Source: Elusimicrobiota bacterium (lineage in GTDB: Bacteria; Elusimicrobiota; Elusimicrobia; UBA1565; UBA9628). From it: a DNA stretch of 5,437 nt. How positions within the stretch are numbered: position 1 is the first letter of the stretch; the number at the start of each line of letters is the position of its first letter. A model generated the notes under the pieces. That model had not been told where the DNA came from. It did not search any database and worked only from the letters and a program-made list of their open reading frames with translations. The DNA lies in NCBI GenBank assembly GCA_028717865.1, contig JAQUMZ010000202.1:1-5437 (forward strand), in the 5' to 3' direction. This document shows, in pieces, positions 1-5,437 of the stretch. The translations under genes were made by a program, and so were the position numbers.

Positions 1-2
1 CC

Positions 3-692
3 GCCGGACTGCGGGCGCTGGACCTGGAGCTGGGGGAGCGGGGCTCGCGCTTCGGCCTGGCCTGGGCAGGGCGCCGCCGGGACGCCCGGATCGCGCTGGC
101 CGGAGAGCACAACGTCGCCAACGCCCTCGCCGCGGCAGCCGCGGCCCTGGCCCTGGGCAGCCCCGAAGCCGGCGTGCTCAGCGGGCTGGCGCGGCTGGCG
201 CGCGTTCCCGGCCGGCTCGAGCCGGTCGACGCGGGCCAGCCCTTCCAGGTGCTGGTGGACTACGCCCACACCGCCATGGCCCTGGAGACGGTCCTGCGCC
301 ACCTGCGCGCCCTGCCCCACCGGCGCCTGATCACCGTCTTCGGCTGCGGGGGCGACCGCGACCGCGGCAAGCGCGGGCCGATGGCCCTGGCCGCGGCGGG
401 CGGCAGCGATTTCGCCGTGGCCACCAGCGACAACCCGCGCGGGGAGGACCCCCTCGACATCCTGGCCGAGATCGAGGCCGCTTTAAAGACAGCCGGCCTC
501 AAAAATTATAAGATTCTGCCGGACCGGGGCGAGGCCATAGCCGAAGCCGTGGCCATGGCCCGCCCGGGAGACATCGTCGTGATCGCGGGCAAGGGCCACG
601 AGACGGTCCAGATCCTCAAGGACCGGACCGAGCCCTTCGACGATCGCGAGGCGGCCCGCGCGGCGCTGCGCCGGCGGGGCGAAACAGCATGA
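3..692 (+). CDS. murE: MurE, UDP-MurNAc-L-Ala-D-Glu:meso-diaminopimelate ligase (3' part only)
   Basis: MurE is a cytoplasmic ATP-dependent ligase that adds the third stem-peptide residue to UDP-MurNAc-L-Ala-D-Glu. The open frame enters from the left edge and gives 229 residues, roughly the C-terminal half of a family of about 490. The UDP-binding domain and P-loop lie upstream of the window. Numbering from the first complete codon, visible motifs are the adenine-side GEHNVANALAA (34-44), VPGRLEPV (68-75), VDYAHT (85-90), GCGGDRDRGKRG (114-125), DNPRGEDP (143-150) and AGKGHE (195-200). DNPR is the signature of MurE enzymes that take meso-DAP; lysine-type enzymes differ at the Arg position. 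The Gly and Glu of GKGHE also contact DAP in E. coli MurE. The GTG at 174 is internal and not the start. The TGA stop overlaps the murF ATG. A short AT-rich patch with a rare TTA codon lies at 481-517. Confidence 0.96.
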   Translation, partial: AGLRALDLELGERGSRFGLAWAGRRRDARIALAGEHNVANALAAAAAALALGSPEAGVLSGLARLARVPGRLEPVDAGQPFQVLVDYAHTAMALETVLRHLRALPHRRLITVFGCGGDRDRGKRGPMALAAAGGSDFAVATSDNPRGEDPLDILAEIEAALKTAGLKNYKILPDRGEAIAEAVAMARPGDIVVIAGKGHETVQILKDRTEPFDDREAARAALRRRGETA

Positions 693-2056
693 ACCTGAAC
701 ATGACCTGGGAGGAACTGGCCCGCGCGGCGGGGGGCAAGCTTTTGCGCGGCGACCCGGCGCGCAGCGTCGCGTCCGTCTCCACGGACACGCGCAGCCTGC
801 GCCCCGGCGACGTGTTCTGGGCCCTGCAGGGGCCGCGTTTCGACGCCCACGACCTGCTAGGCGCCGACCTCGCCCGCAAGGCGTCCGGCTGGGTCATGAA
901 CCTCGGCCGCCTGCCGCCCTCGACCGCCGCCCCCGAGCACGTCGTCGTGGTCCCCGACACGCTCAAGTCCCTCCAGGCCCTGGCCGCCCGCCATCGCCGG
1001 CGCTTCGACGTGCCCGTGGTCGGCATCACGGGCTCCAACGGCAAGACCACCACCAAGGAGATGCTCGCGGCGATCTGCCGCCACGCGGGCCCGACCTGCG
1101 CCTCCCCCGGCAATTGGAACAACCACGTCGGGGTGCCGCTTTCCTTGCTGGAACTGCAGGGCGAGCACCGCTACGGGATATTCGAGCTGGCCGACTCCAA
1201 GCCGGGGGACGTGGCCGAGGTGGCGCGCATCGCCCACCCCACGGTGGCGGTCATCACCAACATCGGCCCCGACCACCTGGAGTTCTTCGGAACCCTGGAG
1301 CGGAACTTCCAGACCAAGGCCGAGATCATAGAGAACCTTCCCGAGGACGGCAAGGCGGTATTAAACCTGGACGACCCCTGGCTGGCGGGGCTGGAGCCCC
1401 GCCTGGGCCACCGCGCCGTGACCTTCGGCCGCGACGCCCGGGCCCGCGTGGCGCTGGCCGCGGACGACGAGCTCATCGTCGACCGCCGCCGCCTGAAGGT
1501 CAAGCTCAACACCTTCGGCCTGCATGCCCGCTACAACGCGGCCGCGGCCGCGGCCGCGGCCTGGGCCCTGGGCATCCCGCTAGACACCATCCGCCTGGGC
1601 CTGGAGGACTACCGGCCGGCCCGCTGGCGCATGGAGCCGATGCGCCACGCCTCGGGCTGCGACGTCATTTTCGACGCCTACAACGCCAACCCCGCGAGCA
1701 TGCGCGCGGGGATAGAGGCCTTCTGCGGGCAGTTCGCCCCGCGGCCCCGGGTCCTGGTCCTCGGCGACATGAAGGAGCTGGGACCGGAATCCGTCCGTTT
1801 CCACGGCGAGCTGGGCCGGTGGCTCTCGACGCTGCCCCTGCGGGCGGTCTACCTCGCCGGAACGGAGATCCAGCCCGCCTTCGCGCAGCTGCAGGCCGCG
1901 CGCACGCCCTTCGCCTTCCGCTACGCGCCGACGCCGGCGGGCTGGCTGGGCGAGTTGCGCGCGGAATTGGCTTCCGGACGCGCCGTCTTCTTCAAGGCCT
2001 CCCGGTCCATGCGCTTCGAGGAGCTCGCCCGGACCCTGGAGTGCTCCTCCTTCTAG
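689..2056 (+). CDS. murF: MurF, UDP-MurNAc-tripeptide:D-Ala-D-Ala ligase
   Basis: MurF is a cytoplasmic ligase that adds the D-Ala-D-Ala dipeptide to UDP-MurNAc-tripeptide, the last soluble step of the precursor pathway. At 455 residues it is of normal family length. In order: an N-terminal UDP-binding domain with DTRSLRPGDVFWAL (33-46), the P-loop GITGSNGKTTTKEM (112-125, Lys119), GNWNNHVGVPLSLL (141-154), a metal-binding Glu166, TNIGPDH (190-196), the likely carbamylated Lys210, DAYNANPASM (329-338), LGDMKELG (358-365) and KASRSMRFEE (436-445). DAYNANP is typical of MurF and separates it from MurC, D and E. Two conserved sites are atypical: the usual HNxxN reads HARYN (279-283), and the usual E-M/L-G-x-N reads ELADS (166-170). 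An eight-Ala run (284-291) follows. The start at 689 overlaps the murE stop by ATGA; there is no clear Shine-Dalgarno sequence, so translation probably depends on murE. An alternative ATG at 701 lacks that coupling. Confidence 0.96.
   Translation: MNLNMTWEELARAAGGKLLRGDPARSVASVSTDTRSLRPGDVFWALQGPRFDAHDLLGADLARKASGWVMNLGRLPPSTAAPEHVVVVPDTLKSLQALAARHRRRFDVPVVGITGSNGKTTTKEMLAAICRHAGPTCASPGNWNNHVGVPLSLLELQGEHRYGIFELADSKPGDVAEVARIAHPTVAVITNIGPDHLEFFGTLERNFQTKAEIIENLPEDGKAVLNLDDPWLAGLEPRLGHRAVTFGRDARARVALAADDELIVDRRRLKVKLNTFGLHARYNAAAAAAAAWALGIPLDTIRLGLEDYRPARWRMEPMRHASGCDVIFDAYNANPASMRAGIEAFCGQFAPRPRVLVLGDMKELGPESVRFHGELGRWLSTLPLRAVYLAGTEIQPAFAQLQAARTPFAFRYAPTPAGWLGELRAELASGRAVFFKASRSMRFEELARTLECSSF
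1538..1561 (+). repeat. GCGGCC x4 tandem repeat inside murF
   Basis: Four perfect, uninterrupted copies of the hexamer GCGGCC, in frame, encode eight alanines (MurF residues 284-291) by alternating GCG and GCC codons. The run follows directly after the Asn of the adenine-side motif, at the start of a helix that is normally Ala-rich in Mur ligases. The unit overlaps itself to give three GCGGCCGC octamers and a strongly self-complementary stretch. Slippage by one unit would add or remove two Ala without shifting the frame. The repeat is read directly; any length variation is inferred. Confidence 0.9.
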
Positions 2057-2057
2057 G

Positions 2058-3143
2058 ATGCTCTACCTGCTCAGCGGGCTCAAGGAATTCTGGAGCCCGC
2101 TCAACCTGTTCCAGTACATCACTTTCCGCGCGGGCGGCTCGGCGCTGACCGCGCTGGCGCTCTCGCTCTGGCTGGGTCCGCGGCTCATTGACGCCCTGCG
2201 CCGGCGCAAGGTGGGCCAGGTGCAGCGCCTGGACGGCCCGCGCACCCACCTGGGCCAGCACGGCACGCCCACCATGGGCGGGCTCTTGATCTTCCTGACC
2301 TTGACGGCCTCCCAACTACTGTGGATGCGCTGGGACGTGCGCTTCACCTGGCTGCTGCTGGCGGTGATCGCGGCCTTGGCCGCGGTGGGCTTCTGGGACG
2401 ACTACGTCAAGCTCGTGCTCAAGGACCCGCGCGGAGCGCCTTCCCGGGTCAAGTTCGCGGTCCAGACGGCGACCGCCCTGGGCGTCGTGGTCTTTCTGGT
2501 CGCGCGGCCTCCCAACGCGGAGTTCTCGACCATGGTCAACGTGCCCTACGCCAAGGAACTGTTCCTGGACCTCGGCCCGCTGTATTTCATGCTGGCCGCG
2601 CTGATGATCGTGGGTTCCTCCAACGCCGTCAACCTCACCGACGGGCTCGACGGCCTGGCCGCGGGCGGCATAATCTTTTGCGCCATAACCTACGGCTTCT
2701 TCGCCTATTTCGCGGGCAACGTCAAATTCGCGTCCTACCTGCGCATAATCCACGTGGAGGGGGCCGGTGAAATCTCCGTGTTCCTGGCCGGGCTGGTCGG
2801 CTCCTGCCTGGGCTTCCTCTGGTTCAATTCCTATCCCGCGCAAATGTTCATGGGCGACACGGGCTCGCTCTTCCTGGGCGGGATCATAGCCTCGGTCTCG
2901 CTCTGCGTCAAGCAAGAGCTGCTGCTGCCGCTGGTGGGGGGGATTTTCGTCGTGGAGACCCTCTCCGTCATCCTGCAGATGGGCTCCTACAAGCTGCGCG
3001 GGGGCAAGCGCATATTCAGGATGGCGCCGCTGCACCATCATTTCGAGCTTTCCGGGGTGGCCGAGCCCAAGGTCACGGTCCGCTTCTGGATCGTAGCCAT
3101 CGTCCTGATGCTGGCGGCCCTGGGCTCGCTCAAGATCCGATGA
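2058..3143 (+). CDS. mraY: MraY, phospho-MurNAc-pentapeptide transferase (lipid I synthase)
   Basis: MraY is an integral membrane enzyme that transfers phospho-MurNAc-pentapeptide from UDP to undecaprenyl phosphate, forming lipid I on the cytoplasmic face. The 361 residues match the E. coli length of 360. The N-terminus (NLFQYITFRA, 16-25) aligns well with Gram-negative MraY. Catalytic-site motifs are all present: HGTPTMGG (68-75), the acidic pair Asp114-Asp115 in FWDDYVKL, NLTDGLDGLA (192-201), FMGDTGS (264-270, Asp267) and the His triad in PLHHHFE (324-330). About ten hydrophobic segments can be drawn, near 20-40, 71-90, 96-112, 131-149, 172-188, 200-220, 238-256, 262-282, 286-306 and 340-358. 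ATG 2058 lies one base after the murF stop. It has no well-placed Shine-Dalgarno sequence; the nearest GGAG is about 16 bases upstream, so coupling to murF is likely. The stop overlaps murD by ATGA. Confidence 0.98.
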   Translation: MLYLLSGLKEFWSPLNLFQYITFRAGGSALTALALSLWLGPRLIDALRRRKVGQVQRLDGPRTHLGQHGTPTMGGLLIFLTLTASQLLWMRWDVRFTWLLLAVIAALAAVGFWDDYVKLVLKDPRGAPSRVKFAVQTATALGVVVFLVARPPNAEFSTMVNVPYAKELFLDLGPLYFMLAALMIVGSSNAVNLTDGLDGLAAGGIIFCAITYGFFAYFAGNVKFASYLRIIHVEGAGEISVFLAGLVGSCLGFLWFNSYPAQMFMGDTGSLFLGGIIASVSLCVKQELLLPLVGGIFVVETLSVILQMGSYKLRGGKRIFRMAPLHHHFELSGVAEPKVTVRFWIVAIVLMLAALGSLKIR

Positions 3144-4522
3144 GCTTCGATCCCAAGGCCTTCCGCCGCAAGTCGGCCGCGGTCCTGGGCCTGGGCAAAT
3201 CCGGCCGGGCCGCGGCGCGCCTCCTGCTGCGCAAGGGCTTCAAGGTCCTGGCCAGCGACGCCCGGCCGCGCCGGGACTTGAAGACGGCCCTGGGCGCGCT
3301 GGCCGGGCGCATCGCCCTGGAGGCCGGCGGCCACGGCTCGCGCTGCCTCAAGGCCGCCTTCGCGGTCAAGAGCCCCGGCCTGCCCCCGCGCGCGCCGATC
3401 CTGGAACGGCTGCGGCAGGCGCGGGTTCCCGTCTTCAGCGAGTTGGAGGTGGCTTTGGCCTTCTGCCCGAGCCGCGAGCTGCTCGCCATAACGGGCACCA
3501 ACGGCAAGACCACGACCACGGCCCTGGCCGAGGAGATTTTCCGGGCCGCCCTGCCCCGGGGGCGGCGGGCCGTGGCCGCCGGAAACATCGGCACGCCCGC
3601 CAGCGAGGCGGCCGCCGGCGCCGGGGCCAAGGACATAGTCATTCTGGAGGTCTCCAGCTACCAGCTCGAGGACAGCCGGTCCTTCCATCCGCGCGCCGCG
3701 GCCCTGCTCAACATCACCCCCGACCATATGGAGCACCACGGCTCCATGGAGGCCTACATAGAGGCCAAGGAAAAAGTCTTCCGCCAGCAGACGGAGGCGG
3801 ATTTCTGCGTGTTCAACGCCGAGGACCCCCTGGTGCTCAAGCTTTCGCGCGCGGCGCGCTGCCGGCGCCTTTACTTCGGGCGCAAGAGGCCGGCGGTCCA
3901 CGCCTGGTTCGAGGGCGGCCGCATCCGGACGAAGCTGCCGGGACGGCGCGGCGCCCGGGAGATTTCCTTCGCGCCGCCCAAGCTGCCCGGCGCGCACAAT
4001 CTCGACAACGCCATGGCCGCGGTCCTGCTGGCCATGGGGTGGGGACTCAAGGCCCCGGCCATCCAGAAGGCCCTGAAAGCCTTCCGGGGGGTGGAACACC
4101 GGCTCGAGGCGGCCGGGACCGCGCGCGGCGTGCGCTGCATCAACGACTCCAAGGCCACCAACGTGGACTCGACCATGGTGGCCCTCAAGGCCCTGGCGCC
4201 GGGCCTGGGCCGCCGGATCCTGCTTATCCTCGGCGGGCTCCACAAAGGCAGCCCCTACCGCCCGCTGCGCCCGCTCATCGAATCCGGCGTCAAAGGCATC
4301 CTGACCATCGGCAGCGCCGCGGCCAAGATCGAGGAGGATCTCGGCGGGCTGGCCCCGATCCTGCCCTGCGGCGACCTCGCTACGGCCGTGACGACCGCCC
4401 TGCAGGTGGCCGCCGCCGGAGACGTCCTGCTGCTGTCGCCGGCCTGCGCCTCCTTCGACCAGTTCCGGGATTTCGAGGATCGCGGCGCGCGGTTCAAGGC
4501 CCTGGTCAAGGCCGCGAGGTAG
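3140..4522 (+). CDS. murD: MurD, UDP-MurNAc-L-Ala:D-glutamate ligase
   Basis: MurD is a cytoplasmic ATP-dependent ligase that adds D-Glu to UDP-MurNAc-L-Ala. It has 460 residues, slightly longer than E. coli MurD (438). Domains in order: a Rossmann-like uridine-binding domain with VLGLGKSGRAAA (15-26) and VKSPGLPP (76-83); an ATPase domain with P-loop GTNGKTTTT (119-127, Lys123), GNIGTPASEA (148-157), EVSSYQLE (170-177), NITPDHMEHHG (191-201), the probable carbamylated Lys210 and AHNLDN (285-290); and a C-terminal domain with GVEHRLE (317-323), NDSKATN (335-341), GGLHKG (365-370) and SPACASFDQF (433-442). EVSSYQLE and NDSKATN are characteristic of MurD. Ser438 and Phe445 match the D-Glu contacts Ser415 and Phe422 of the E. 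coli enzyme. The ATG overlaps the mraY stop by ATGA without a clear Shine-Dalgarno sequence. The TAG stop forms the loop of a predicted hairpin over the ftsW start. Confidence 0.97.
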   Translation: MSFDPKAFRRKSAAVLGLGKSGRAAARLLLRKGFKVLASDARPRRDLKTALGALAGRIALEAGGHGSRCLKAAFAVKSPGLPPRAPILERLRQARVPVFSELEVALAFCPSRELLAITGTNGKTTTTALAEEIFRAALPRGRRAVAAGNIGTPASEAAAGAGAKDIVILEVSSYQLEDSRSFHPRAAALLNITPDHMEHHGSMEAYIEAKEKVFRQQTEADFCVFNAEDPLVLKLSRAARCRRLYFGRKRPAVHAWFEGGRIRTKLPGRRGAREISFAPPKLPGAHNLDNAMAAVLLAMGWGLKAPAIQKALKAFRGVEHRLEAAGTARGVRCINDSKATNVDSTMVALKALAPGLGRRILLILGGLHKGSPYRPLRPLIESGVKGILTIGSAAAKIEEDLGGLAPILPCGDLATAVTTALQVAAAGDVLLLSPACASFDQFRDFEDRGARFKALVKAAR

Positions 4523-4529
4523 CCTCGTG
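4513..4529 (+). promoter_or_regulatory. Predicted hairpin over ftsW Shine-Dalgarno and GTG start; loop is the murD stop
   Basis: Bases 4513-4519 (CGCGAGG) can pair with 4523-4529 (CCTCGTG), giving seven pairs including one G-U, with a three-base loop TAG at 4520-4522. The 5' arm and loop hold the only good Shine-Dalgarno match at a gene junction here (GAGGT, 4516-4520, six bases before the start). The 3' arm ends with the ftsW GTG. The loop is exactly the murD stop codon. I infer that a ribosome terminating on murD melts the stem and frees the ftsW start, which would couple ftsW translation to murD. The pairing is read directly; its formation in mRNA and its effect are not shown. Confidence 0.5.
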
Positions 4530-5437
4530 CGCCGAAGGAACGCCCCGGACTACGCCCTGACCGCCGTCCTGCTGGCCCTGGCGCTGGGCGGCCTGGTCAT
4601 GGTCTTCTCGGCCAGCGCCATCTACGCGGAGCGCCGCCTGGGCGCCTCGCTCTATTTTTTCAAGCGCCAGCTGCTCTTCATGGCGCTCGGGCTGGGAGCG
4701 ATGTGGTTTTTCAGCCGGCTCAATTACAACCGGCTGAAGGAATGGGTCTGGCCGGTGTTTTTCCTGACCGCGGTCGCGCTGGCGGCCGTGCTGCTGGCCC
4801 CGGCGCGCGAGAACGTCCACCGCTGGCTGCCGCTGGGGCCGTTCACGCTCCAGCCCTCCGAATTCGCGAAGTACGCCTGCGTGCTGTTCTTGGCCTATTA
4901 TCTCGACCGCAAGCACTCCAAGACCGCCTCCGCCGTGCGCGGCCTGCTGGTCCCGGCGGGCGTCGTCGCGGTCCTGCTGCTGCTCATAGCCCTGGAGCCG
5001 GACCTGGGCACCCCCTTGCTCATCTTCTCGGTGACCATGGCCATGATCTGGATCGGGGGCGGCCGCTTGCGCCATCTCCTCGGGGCGGGCCTCTGCGCGC
5101 TGCCCGTGATCGCCTTCGATATCGCCAACCACCCCTACCGCGTCAAGCGGCTGCTGCGCTACCTGGGCGCGCTGTCCGGGTCCTCGGAGGCGAGCTACCA
5201 GCTCGAGCAGGCGCTGCTCGCCGTGGGCTCCGGCGGCTGGCTGGGCAAGGGCCTGGGCGCCTCGCAGCTCAAGCTGATGTATTTGCCCACGCCGCACACC
5301 GACTTCATCTTCCCCGTGGTCTGCGAGGAACTGGGCCTGGCCGGCGCGATGGCCTTGCTCGGGCTCTTCGCCGCGCTTCTGGTGCGGGGGATGCGCGCGG
5401 CCCGGACCGCGCCCAACCTTTTCGGAACCCTGCTCGC
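4527..5437 (+). CDS. ftsW: FtsW, SEDS-family septal peptidoglycan glycosyltransferase (5' part, runs off the right edge)
   Basis: FtsW is a polytopic membrane protein of the SEDS family that polymerises lipid II into glycan strands at the septum, working with a class B penicillin-binding protein. The window holds 303 complete codons of an expected 370-400 and no stop. The start is GTG 4527, with GAGGT six bases upstream, a short basic N-terminus (MRRRNAPDY) and then the first hydrophobic segment ending in VMVFSAS, as in other FtsW. Motifs: RWLPLG (99-104), QPSEFAK (109-115), EPDLGT (157-162), VGSGGWLGKGLG (233-244) and YLPTPHTDFIF (252-262). Asp259 in HTDFIF aligns with the essential Asp297 of E. 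coli FtsW. The usual G-A-R/K-R-W reads NVHRW, and the FLDPW-like loop is degenerate. RodA is the paralogue alternative; position after murD favours FtsW. A 9-bp inverted repeat lies near codons 62-71. Confidence 0.95.
   Translation, partial: MRRRNAPDYALTAVLLALALGGLVMVFSASAIYAERRLGASLYFFKRQLLFMALGLGAMWFFSRLNYNRLKEWVWPVFFLTAVALAAVLLAPARENVHRWLPLGPFTLQPSEFAKYACVLFLAYYLDRKHSKTASAVRGLLVPAGVVAVLLLLIALEPDLGTPLLIFSVTMAMIWIGGGRLRHLLGAGLCALPVIAFDIANHPYRVKRLLRYLGALSGSSEASYQLEQALLAVGSGGWLGKGLGASQLKLMYLPTPHTDFIFPVVCEELGLAGAMALLGLFAALLVRGMRAARTAPNLFGTLL
4710..4738. repeat. Perfect 9-bp inverted repeat inside ftsW
   Basis: TTCAGCCGG (4710-4718) and its exact reverse complement CCGGCTGAA (4730-4738) flank an 11-base AT-rich loop (4719-4729). 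Two G-U pairs can extend the stem outward. It encodes FSRLNYNRL(K), in the cytoplasmic stretch after the second hydrophobic segment of FtsW. The symmetry partly follows from the protein, which has two Arg-Leu pairs around Asn-Tyr-Asn. No poly-T tract follows, so it is not a typical terminator. Function is unknown. Confidence 0.6.

Noticed and set aside
174..692. GTG 174 as the start of a short 172-residue gene
   Set aside because: The frame is open to the left edge and encodes the MurE adenine-side motif GEHNVANALAA before this codon, so the GTG is an internal Val.
1114..2148. A 344-codon plus-strand open frame overlapping murF and the start of mraY
   Set aside because: It is a frame shadow of murF, Pro/Arg/Gly-rich with no domain, and it runs across the murF/mraY junction.
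3134..3155. Direct repeat GATCC flanking the murD start
   Set aside because: Five bases repeated about 15 bases apart are easily explained by chance, and both copies are coding.
3038..4243. A 401-codon open frame on the minus strand opposite murD, joined by a 4-base overlap to a 241-codon minus-strand frame opposite mraY (2316-3041)
   Set aside because: Both lie wholly opposite well-supported genes. Their translations are low-complexity, rich in Gly, Arg, Gln and Ala, with no recognisable domain. Long antisense frames are expected in high-GC genes, where stop codons are rare.
4506..5297. A 263-codon minus-strand open frame opposite ftsW
   Set aside because: The plus strand encodes clear FtsW motifs through this whole stretch. 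The minus frame is a Gln/Arg/Gly-rich composition artefact.
4527..5437. Calling the last gene rodA rather than ftsW
   Set aside because: The two SEDS paralogues share the motifs seen, and QPSE is found in both. Position directly after murD in a dcw cluster makes FtsW much more likely, though the missing C-terminus leaves a small doubt.
1..5437. An undescribed multi-gene system, mobile element, CRISPR array or RNA gene
   Set aside because: Coding sequence fills the window except for two gaps of one and four bases, and all five genes are recognised cell wall genes. No repeats of array type, transposase, integrase or structured RNA were seen.

Overview
The window is a compact stretch of a bacterial division and cell wall (dcw) cluster. 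All genes are on the + strand in the order murE (3' part) - murF - mraY - murD - ftsW (5' part). Every call rests on motifs read by eye from the translations; no database search was possible.

Layout: murE runs in from the left edge and ends at 692. murF (689-2056) overlaps it by ATGA. mraY (2058-3143) starts one base after the murF stop. murD (3140-4522) overlaps mraY by ATGA. ftsW starts at GTG 4527, four bases after the murD stop, and runs off the right edge. There is no non-coding gap longer than four bases, so there is no room for an intergenic promoter, terminator or RNA gene. I see no mobile element, CRISPR array, tRNA or rRNA. The five genes look like one transcript with translational coupling at each junction.

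Pathway: MurE adds the third residue of the peptidoglycan stem peptide; its DNPR motif points to meso-diaminopimelate. MurD adds D-Glu one step earlier, and MurF adds D-Ala-D-Ala to finish UDP-MurNAc-pentapeptide. MraY moves phospho-MurNAc-pentapeptide onto undecaprenyl phosphate, making lipid I at the membrane. FtsW is the SEDS glycan polymerase that uses lipid II at the septum. murG and murC often follow in such clusters but lie outside this window.

Organism: a bacterium with GC content that looks close to 70% and a meso-DAP type wall. MraY closely resembles Gram-negative MraY. A hand count gives ATA as about 13 of 70 Ile codons, more than ATT (7), which is odd for such high GC. The phylum cannot be fixed from this window. 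A high-GC member of a less-studied lineage such as Elusimicrobiota, or a deltaproteobacterial-type or Acidobacteriota genome, would fit, but this is a weak inference.

I see no novel multi-gene system; this is a conserved housekeeping locus. The points worth a second look are local: a hairpin at the murD/ftsW junction that hides the ftsW ribosome binding site and start with the murD stop codon as its loop, unusual residues in conserved MurF motifs, a pure GCGGCC x4 repeat in murF, and the ATA bias.
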